Virus record (IMG/VR): IMGVR_UViG_3300037628_000643 | Location: 40,022 to 104,021 of that record | Length of the DNA stretch: 64,000 nt | Reading direction: 5' to 3' (one strand) | Source: a virus | Shown: positions 59,181-64,000 of the stretch, piece after piece | Position numbering within the stretch: the first letter of the stretch is position 1 | Layout of the letters: the number at the start of each line of letters is the position of its first letter | Made by a program: the position numbers and the translations under genes | The notes under the pieces: generated by a model | Seen by the model: only the letters and a program-made list of their open reading frames with translations | Database searches by the model: none | What the model was told of the DNA's origin: nothing

Positions 59181-59414
59181 ATGTCATTCTATTCAACAGA
59201 CAGCCAAGAACATCAAGAAGCAATAGGTTTTTTACCAAAGGAACATGAGTGGATCGATGATTGGCTTGATGAGCCTGTTGGAGCTATTTTAAGTGAAGAG
59301 ATTCGTTTTGTAGAAAACGAACAAATATTAAATGACATTGATGATCAAATCGGTGATCCAGATAGGTTAGCAATTCATGATATATTGCTTGAACAAGAAT
59401 TTTTAGGAGGATAA
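59181..59414 (+). CDS. Hypothetical acidic protein (77 aa)
   Basis: Begins MSFYSTDSQEHQEAIGFLPKEHEWID; very acidic with Trp residues. No motif. It and the following gene are behind a strong promoter. Confidence 0.55.
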   Translation: MSFYSTDSQEHQEAIGFLPKEHEWIDDWLDEPVGAILSEEIRFVENEQILNDIDDQIGDPDRLAIHDILLEQEFLGG

Positions 59415-59416
59415 TA

Positions 59417-59983
59417 ATGAAAATTACACTAAGAAAATCAAAGGCACTTCAGAGTGCAATTCTGGAGCAAATGGAAGACATTTTTGCACCAGATTCTGTG
59501 AATATTGGTGAATTCGAAGATTTAGATTCCGTGATGGTTGTTGCAAAATCAGCTCATGAGAGTTACGTTAATCAATATACTGAGCTTAATGGTGTTTTTT
59601 ATGAGCTTCGTAAGTTGACATCTGATGAGAATTATCGTAGCGGCGTAAGTGAAACATTATCTAATGTTGCTATGGTCGAAAAAAGGATTATCTTCCTTGT
59701 GCAATTTTCAAAGGCAAAGCCAGCCTTAGAGCAGACTTTGTTGAGCGGTAAGATTGCAAAATTATCACTCGGAGACACAACAGGAAGCTACGGAAGGTCA
59801 GTTGATTCTGTGTCAACGGGGATTTTATCTCAAGGTGCCATTGATATTTTTAAGACAAATGTATCTGATCTTAAAAAAGAAAAGATTAAATTACAAGATC
59901 ACCTCGTAAATGTTAATTCGTCTGCCGAGATTGAAGTTTCTGAACATGTAGAAAAGGTGCTAACTAAGCACAATTTGATTTAA
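59417..59983 (+). CDS. Helical protein (188 aa)
   Basis: Begins MKITLRKSKALQSAILEQMEDIF. Long helices with a coiled-coil near 145-160 (IFKTNVSDLKKEKIKLQDHL). No family recognised; could be a structural or regulatory protein. Last gene before a non-coding stretch. Confidence 0.6.
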   Translation: MKITLRKSKALQSAILEQMEDIFAPDSVNIGEFEDLDSVMVVAKSAHESYVNQYTELNGVFYELRKLTSDENYRSGVSETLSNVAMVEKRIIFLVQFSKAKPALEQTLLSGKIAKLSLGDTTGSYGRSVDSVSTGILSQGAIDIFKTNVSDLKKEKIKLQDHLVNVNSSAEIEVSEHVEKVLTKHNLI

Positions 59984-60286
59984 AAGGTTTTGCGTGTTTT
60001 GTTGTTTAAAAATGCGCCGTAGATAGAAGGTCTGGTCAAAAATATTCAGCTTTACAGCTGAACTAATGGAGATCGTGCTCTCTGGATATATAGGCTTAGG
60101 CCATGCTATTTGCTCCAGAATATAAGATCATGATGCTATTTGAACCTTGACTATTGATATTTGTCTTTTGCTTAGACTAGATCTTTTGTTTTCGTTAATG
60201 TATAATGTGACACGATTTAGGAGTCTCTCGCATATATCCAGATGAGCGGTATATTTTGCCAAGCTCCATTTTTACAGGAGGCACTC
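59984..60286 (+). other. Non-coding stretch, possible small RNA
   Basis: No ORF of any size with a ribosome site until 60287. It contains a 7-bp hairpin TTCAGCT (60045-60051) / AGCTGAA (60056-60062), a direct repeat ATGCTATTTG (60103-60112 and 60132-60141 region), and TATAAT at 60201-60206 in front of the next gene and the tRNAs. A leader or regulatory RNA is possible, but no named RNA family was recognised. Confidence 0.35.
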
Positions 60287-60562
60287 ATGACAATAGTAAC
60301 CAAGCATGCTTTCGAAAGATGTAAAGAGCGCGTAGGATTGCCAAAAAGAGCAATACTAAGAATGGTTGAGTCTGCATATGTCAAAGGCAAGTCTCATTCT
60401 AATTTTCATGGTAGCTTCGGACGATATCTTGATGGTATATACCTGAAGGAAAGAAATGCAAATAATTTAAAAGTATGGAATTACAATGTGTTCTTATTCC
60501 ATGATGATGTTCTTATAACGGTTTTTGATGTTCCTTCTAAGTATAAGAAGGCTTCAAGGTGA
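60287..60562 (+). CDS. Hypothetical protein (91 aa), nuclease/toxin-like in style
   Basis: Start ATG 60287 after GGAGG. It has TKHAFERCKERVGLPKRAILRMVESAY, then WNYNVFLFHDDVLITVFDVP, a layout like small phage proteins of the DUF4258/RelE-like kind, but with no clear active site. Placed directly before the tRNAs. Confidence 0.5.
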   Translation: MTIVTKHAFERCKERVGLPKRAILRMVESAYVKGKSHSNFHGSFGRYLDGIYLKERNANNLKVWNYNVFLFHDDVLITVFDVPSKYKKASR

Positions 60563-60566
60563 GTTC

Positions 60567-60643
60567 GGGCCAATAGCTTAATTGGTAAAGCAGACCCCTC
60601 ATAAGGGTAAGAAGGAGCGGTTCAAACCCGCCTTGGCCCACCA
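60567..60643 (+). tRNA. tRNA with CAU anticodon (Met or Ile2)
   Basis: Full cloverleaf, 77 nt with encoded CCA. Acceptor GGGCCAA/TTGGCCC, anticodon loop CTCATAA with CAT at 60600-60602, T-arm GCGGTTCAAACCCGC. A CAU anticodon may be elongator Met or, after lysidine modification, Ile for AUA. AUA codons are frequent in this AT-rich phage, so Ile2 is a real alternative. Confidence 0.92.
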
Positions 60644-60649
60644 TTTTCA

Positions 60650-60726
60650 GCATCTATAGCTCAATTGGACAGAGTAGCTGCCTTCTAAGCAGTTGGTTCC
60701 AGATTCGAATTCTGGTAGATGCGCCA
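60650..60726 (+). tRNA. tRNA-Arg (TCT anticodon)
   Basis: Full cloverleaf, 77 nt with encoded CCA. Acceptor GCATCTA/TAGATGC, anticodon loop CTTCTAA with TCT at 60684-60686, T-arm CCAGATTCGAATTCTGG. It reads AGA, a codon rare in many hosts but common in this phage. Spacer to the other tRNA is 6 nt. Confidence 0.95.
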
Positions 60727-60744
60727 CCAACTTAGGAGAGACTT

Positions 60745-60915
60745 ATGCAATGTTTAGATAGAGATAAGAGCCATAAGCTCTGCGGTTGTGATAGAAAAAC
60801 TTGTGAGCGCACAGGAAGAGATGTTCGTTGCAAACATCCAGAGGATATGGTTTTCTTTGATAATAAGTCAAATTATGTTTGTTTGTTGTGTGCAGAAAAA
60901 ATTATAAAGGAGTAA
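60745..60915 (+). CDS. Small Cys-rich protein (56 aa)
   Basis: ATG 60745 after AGGAGAG, 18 bases after the tRNA. Seven Cys (MQCLDRDKSHKLCGCDRK and CERTGRDVRCKH, YVCLLC) indicate a zinc-bound fold. Below the usual size limit of gene finders. Function unknown. Confidence 0.6.
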   Translation: MQCLDRDKSHKLCGCDRKTCERTGRDVRCKHPEDMVFFDNKSNYVCLLCAEKIIKE

Positions 60916-60917
60916 AT

Positions 60918-61148
60918 ATGTTTCAATACAGAATTAAACCAACATCAGACTATATCCTTCTTGAGGGGTGGTATAGAAACCATTCGATCATGCGTGTATG
61001 GAATACTTTATCTAACTTAGGGTTTCGTTTTGAGATAGAAGAAGTAGAGGAGTTCATGGCAGCTCTAGATAAAGTTAAGCACCATAATGAACTTAGAGAG
61101 AGATGTATGAATGAAATTATCGCAAGAGCTAATGCATTGCCGTGGTGA
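60918..61148 (+). CDS. Hypothetical protein (76 aa)
   Basis: Start ATG 60918 two bases after the previous stop, with AAAGGAG. Begins MFQYRIKPTSDYILLEGWYR, then LGFRFEIEEVEEFMAALDKV. No family. Confidence 0.55.
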   Translation: MFQYRIKPTSDYILLEGWYRNHSIMRVWNTLSNLGFRFEIEEVEEFMAALDKVKHHNELRERCMNEIIARANALPW

Positions 61149-61294
61149 AAATCAACCTTGAAGAAGCGCTAAAGAAAAGAATAAAAGATCTTGAGTCTGG
61201 CAAGGTGTCGAAAGAAGACATAATAAAGACACTAATAAGGGCTGGGATATTAAACCATAAAGGAGGAGTAAAGCGTCTTGTCAAGATCGACTAA
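61145..61294 (+). CDS. Small basic protein (49 aa)
   Basis: GTG 61145 overlaps the previous stop. MKINLEEALKKRIKDLESGK; helical and basic. It overlaps the next gene by 17 bases, which carries its ribosome site GGAGGAG in this frame. Coding likely but not certain. Confidence 0.45.
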   Translation: MKINLEEALKKRIKDLESGKVSKEDIIKTLIRAGILNHKGGVKRLVKID

Positions 61295-61712
61295 AAAGCA
61301 TTGGATAACAAAAGATTGCAATTCTTTTATGAAGAACTATGCCAACAGGAGACTTCGAAGGATTGCGATCAATGTTGATTGGAATAGGTGGTATGGACAT
61401 CCGTACGGATATATCGATCCTCACGGATGGTTTAATGACTGGCAAGAATCAGATGCAGAGGACGGCTACGCAGTAGAGACAAATATTCCTCTAAGTAATA
61501 ATTCATACAGAAAATATACTTCTCCATATGAGATTTCTGACCAAAAAGATAGGACATCTTTAAATGAAGTTAAAAGAGATGCTTATGAAGAGTTACATCC
61601 TACGGCAAAAGATTATTACTATTCATTTGTCAGGGTAAAAAGACCAGAGTCAAAGTTTAAAAGCGAACAGGATTACATTAACCACTACACGGTAATGTAC
61701 GGGAGAAAATAA
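61278..61712 (+). CDS. Hypothetical basic Tyr-rich protein (144 aa)
   Basis: TTG start about 10 bases after GGAGGAG. MSRSTKKHWITKDCNSFMKN, with HPYGYIDPHGWFNDW and many Tyr/Lys in the C-terminal half. No motif. Confidence 0.55.
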   Translation: MSRSTKKHWITKDCNSFMKNYANRRLRRIAINVDWNRWYGHPYGYIDPHGWFNDWQESDAEDGYAVETNIPLSNNSYRKYTSPYEISDQKDRTSLNEVKRDAYEELHPTAKDYYYSFVRVKRPESKFKSEQDYINHYTVMYGRK

Positions 61713-61722
61713 TGGAGGATTT

Positions 61723-62055
61723 ATGCTTGATAAAGTTAAAGAATTTTTCAGTACAGCTGAACCATTTGTGCCAACTGTAATATCACATTTTTGCCCGAAA
61801 GACAATTTCTGGGGAAACCACATCTCATGGAGCGAGTACAGTACACTTAGTTTTTATGGGCACAAAAATGTGTTGAAAGTAAATGATGTGTTTGCTCAAA
61901 AAATGAATAGTAACGAATATTGTGTTTTTCAGATTTTGAAAATAGGGTACAGTAGAGATCCGTCTGACATGTTTTTCGGTAATGCAAAAAACCTAGGGTA
62001 TATCAGTGATTTTCCTGATCTTTTGGCAAAATACCCACAACTTAAGGCTGGCTAG
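61723..62055 (+). CDS. Hypothetical protein (110 aa)
   Basis: Begins MLDKVKEFFSTAEPFVPTVISHFCPKDNFWGNH. No transmembrane segment or motif. Upstream of the phosphatase gene by 2 bases; may be cotranslated. Confidence 0.55.
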   Translation: MLDKVKEFFSTAEPFVPTVISHFCPKDNFWGNHISWSEYSTLSFYGHKNVLKVNDVFAQKMNSNEYCVFQILKIGYSRDPSDMFFGNAKNLGYISDFPDLLAKYPQLKAG

Positions 62056-62057
62056 AT

Positions 62058-62714
62058 ATGGAACCACTTCAAAAATTCAAAAAGAACAGCTACGGAAATG
62101 ATTATGTTGTAGGCGATATTCATGGTATGTATGATTTGTTATTTGAAAAACTAAATAAAGTAAATTTTGTTTTTGACACAGATAGATTATTCTCTGTAGG
62201 CGATCTAATTGATAGAGGCCCAGATTCACAGAAATGCATGGATCTTTGTTATGAACCATGGTTCTTCGCAGTACGTGGTAATCATGAGCAAATGATGTTT
62301 GATGCTGTAGTTCATAAATTTGCAGATGGAGGTATGTGGATTGGCAATGGAGGTATGTGGTATATCGATGAGTGTTGTGATGATTTAGATGTCGTTATAC
62401 AGGACTTAAGTGAGAGGCTTCCGCTAGGTATTCAGGTTGAAACTGACAATGGGTTAGTTGGTATTGTGCATGCAGATGTTTATGTTAATGAGTGGGAAAA
62501 GAATTTTCAAGACATTGATTATAATCAAGCCCAATACATTCTTTGGAGTAGAAGTAGGATTGAGGGTCATAGTCATTTGACAGAAGTAATTGGGCTTGAT
62601 CGTTTGTATGTCGGTCACTCTGTCAGAAAAGAAAAAGTCATCATTGATAATGTTCATCATATTGATGCTGGATCATGTTTTTATAAAAATATTCATATTG
62701 AAAAAATATCTTGA
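62058..62714 (+). CDS. Ser/Thr protein phosphatase, lambda-PP-like (218 aa)
   Basis: PPP family motifs: VVGDIHG (18-23), SVGDLIDRGPDS near 47-57, VRGNHEQM near 72-79, and later GIVHADV and VGHSV. Closest in layout to the lambda phosphatase/PrpE group. May act on phosphoproteins or on phosphate ends of nucleotides. Its TGA is inside the TTGACT box of the next promoter. Confidence 0.88.
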   Translation: MEPLQKFKKNSYGNDYVVGDIHGMYDLLFEKLNKVNFVFDTDRLFSVGDLIDRGPDSQKCMDLCYEPWFFAVRGNHEQMMFDAVVHKFADGGMWIGNGGMWYIDECCDDLDVVIQDLSERLPLGIQVETDNGLVGIVHADVYVNEWEKNFQDIDYNQAQYILWSRSRIEGHSHLTEVIGLDRLYVGHSVRKEKVIIDNVHHIDAGSCFYKNIHIEKIS

Positions 62715-62771
62715 CTTTTAAGATAAGGTAATTTAGAATCCTCTTAGATTAATATTTAAGAGGATTTTTTT
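62711..62771 (+). promoter_or_regulatory. Promoter with hairpin and U-run before RNA ligase
   Basis: TTGACT (62711-62716, includes the phosphatase TGA), 17-bp spacer, TAGAAT (62734-62739). Stem AATCCTCTTA (62737-62746) / TAAGAGGATT (62757-62766), 10-nt loop, then TTTTT and ATG at 62772. The AGAGGA ribosome site is in the 3' arm. Read-through RNA would fold and hide it; RNA starting near 62746 would lack the 5' arm. Confidence 0.7.
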
Positions 62772-63731
62772 ATGACAGAGTTCAAGAAGTTTCCATCAAT
62801 AGAGCAGTTTCGCCATACAGTTAGAGCTGTAAAAAAGCATTGTGAGTACAATGAACTTAAGCTGCCGACTATCGAGTTTAAAGGCACAGTTAAACTTCAC
62901 GGGACAAATGCTGCGATAGGTTACGATCCAGTTGCGAACGAAGTGTTTGTTCAGTCAAGAAAGAATATCATTACGCCAGAGAATGATAACTACGGTTTTG
63001 CGGCTTTTGTTGAAGAGCGTAAGTCAAAAATATCAAAAGATATGTGGCTCGCATTTGGAAATGGCACAGAGACAGAGCATGTATTCGGAGAATTTTGCGG
63101 AGGAAATATCCAAGGTGGAGTTGGTGTTAGTGGGCTGGAAAAGATGTTTGTTATCTTTGATGCAGATCCTTTTGTGACGCAAAGCATGTGTATTCGACAC
63201 GAGAATATCCACTCTATCAATGACTTTACAACATTCAAATGCGAAATCGACTTCAATAACCCTGAATTTTCAATTGAAAAATTGCAAAAAATAACAGAAC
63301 AAGTTGAAGCGGAATGCCCTGTAGCCAAACACTTCGGTGTCGATAACGGAGTTGGCGAAGGTGTAGTCTGGAATGCAGAGTTCGAAGGTATGCATCTTTC
63401 ATTTAAAGTTAAAGGCGAAAAGCACAGCTCGTCAAAAGTGAAAAAATTAGCTTCTGTTGATGTGGAAAAAGTAAATTCCATCAATGAATTCGTTGAAAAA
63501 ACAGTGACAGAAAATCGCTTAAATCAAGGTGTCGAAGTGGTGTTTACTATGAATAACGAATCTCCAGACATCAAAAAGATGGGTGACTTCATTCGCTGGG
63601 TGTTTAATGATGTATTGAAAGAGGAAGTGGATACCCTGACTGAAAATGGATTGAGCAAAAAAGACATCGGGAGTAAAGTTTCATTAGCAGCACGAGATTG
63701 GTTTAAATCTTACTTGGATAAAAATCTATGA
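62772..63731 (+). CDS. RNA ligase, Rnl2-like (319 aa)
   Basis: Nucleotidyltransferase motifs of RNA ligases: Lys41 in KLHGTN (motif I, adenylated Lys), GEFCGGNIQ, EGVVWN (IV) and SFKVKGE (V). The size is close to T4 Rnl2. The enzyme would join broken RNA, for example tRNA cut by a host anticodon nuclease. It is downstream of tRNAs and the protein phosphatase. Confidence 0.85.
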   Translation: MTEFKKFPSIEQFRHTVRAVKKHCEYNELKLPTIEFKGTVKLHGTNAAIGYDPVANEVFVQSRKNIITPENDNYGFAAFVEERKSKISKDMWLAFGNGTETEHVFGEFCGGNIQGGVGVSGLEKMFVIFDADPFVTQSMCIRHENIHSINDFTTFKCEIDFNNPEFSIEKLQKITEQVEAECPVAKHFGVDNGVGEGVVWNAEFEGMHLSFKVKGEKHSSSKVKKLASVDVEKVNSINEFVEKTVTENRLNQGVEVVFTMNNESPDIKKMGDFIRWVFNDVLKEEVDTLTENGLSKKDIGSKVSLAARDWFKSYLDKNL

Positions 63732-63967
63732 ATTGCATAAACTGCAAAGATGCAAGGAAGGTTGTTAACCGTAAGGATTCAGATAAGGTTGGATGTAGCT
63801 TGGCTCTTGTTGTTTCAAGAGTCGAGGAGGAAATAATAGCATCTGATATAAGTCATAAAAACGGATATATGTATGTGAACACGCTGCCATGCTCGGATGA
63901 TAAGGGTTTAATGAAAGTAGGTGTGCTTGTTCCTCATGATTATCTTTGTAGTATTCGTACACAATAA
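63728..63967 (+). CDS. Small Cys-containing protein (79 aa)
   Basis: Begins MNCINCKDARKVVNRKDSDKVGCSLALVV with Cys-x-x-Cys at the start. Overlaps RNA ligase by ATGA. Function unknown. Confidence 0.55.
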   Translation: MNCINCKDARKVVNRKDSDKVGCSLALVVSRVEEEIIASDISHKNGYMYVNTLPCSDDKGLMKVGVLVPHDYLCSIRTQ

Positions 63968-64000
63968 TCATTTGTACATTAATAATGAACAGGAGGAAAT
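63968..64000 (+). promoter_or_regulatory. Ribosome site of a gene past the window edge
   Basis: ACAGGAGGAAAT ends the window: a strong Shine-Dalgarno, so another plus-strand gene likely starts just beyond 64000. Confidence 0.6.

Noticed and set aside
10095-62055. Genome-wide recoding of TAG as a sense codon
   Set aside because: TAG ends several well-formed genes (10095, 18302, 41814, 42690, 45951, 56444, 56992, 58681, 62053), mostly just before the next start, and no suppressor tRNA was seen.
1-64000. CRISPR array or integration module
   Set aside because: No regularly spaced repeats of 25-40 bp, no integrase, and no attachment-site-like repeats were found by reading.

Overview
The window is a 64 kb piece of a low-GC, tightly packed genome of a tailed bacteriophage. 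The tail set has a tape-measure protein, a tube protein, a chaperone pair and a very large tail-tip protein, with no sheath or contractile baseplate gene, so a siphovirus is likely. The host is probably Gram-negative: the lysis block has a GH108 muramidase followed by a small two-helix membrane protein and overlapping spanin-like frames, one phage protein has a Sec signal peptide and looks like an outer-membrane barrel, and NinX-, YopX- and Lar-like genes are common in gammaproteobacterial phages. Terminase, portal and capsid genes are not in the window, and no integrase or clear repressor was seen.

Layout. (1) 1-18.9 kb, plus strand: late genes. They run from a cut tail-fibre gene through head-tail connector, tail-completion, terminator and tube proteins, chaperones with a -1 frameshift site, tape measure, distal tail proteins, a 1542-residue tip protein, a secreted barrel-like protein, a second fibre with its assembly partner, and lysis genes. 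(2) 18.97-29.3 kb, minus strand: replication and recombination. It holds a SF2 helicase, a PD-(D/E)XK nuclease, an HNH endonuclease, a DUF669-type SSB, a RecA-like ATPase, a primase-polymerase/helicase, a DprA-like protein and a P-loop kinase-like protein. The late operon and this block converge on a bidirectional terminator at 18944. (3) 29.3-29.6 kb: divergent control region with a strong promoter pointing each way, a 17-bp inverted repeat, palindromes and short iterons; it may contain an origin. (4) 29.6-64 kb, plus strand: early and middle genes. These include a RuvC-like resolvase, a BCS1-like AAA ATPase, ThyA, PhoH, a DNA methyltransferase, a sliding clamp, a ClpP-like protease, an HTH-metallophosphoesterase, many small proteins, thioredoxin plus class II ribonucleotide reductase, macro domain / PRPP synthetase-like / NAMPT-like genes, a pilin-like pair, a nucleotide kinase, two tRNAs, a protein phosphatase and an RNA ligase.

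Selfish DNA is frequent: GIY-YIG genes at 3532 and 49467, HNH genes at 23049, 29832 and 35719, and an ORF-less group I intron inside the ribonucleotide reductase at the Asn-Pro-Cys-Gly-Glu-Gln motif. Two of these have left visible damage: a duplicated, displaced methyltransferase 3' end and a split small gene.

Genes appear to cooperate in four ways: nucleotide supply (NrdJ with thioredoxin, ThyA, dNMP kinase-like); replication and recombination (primase-polymerase, helicase, SSB, RecA-like protein, nuclease, resolvase, clamp); NAD/ADP-ribose metabolism that may counter NAD-depleting host defences; and RNA repair (RNA ligase, phosphatase, tRNAs). Most promising leads: an in-frame amber codon that cuts the SSB from its acidic tip; the NAD island; a phage-encoded type IV pilin-like protein behind a palindromic promoter; and repeated promoters built into hairpins, several with the -35 box overlapping the previous gene's stop codon. 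All functional calls come from reading the sequence by eye; no database search was run.
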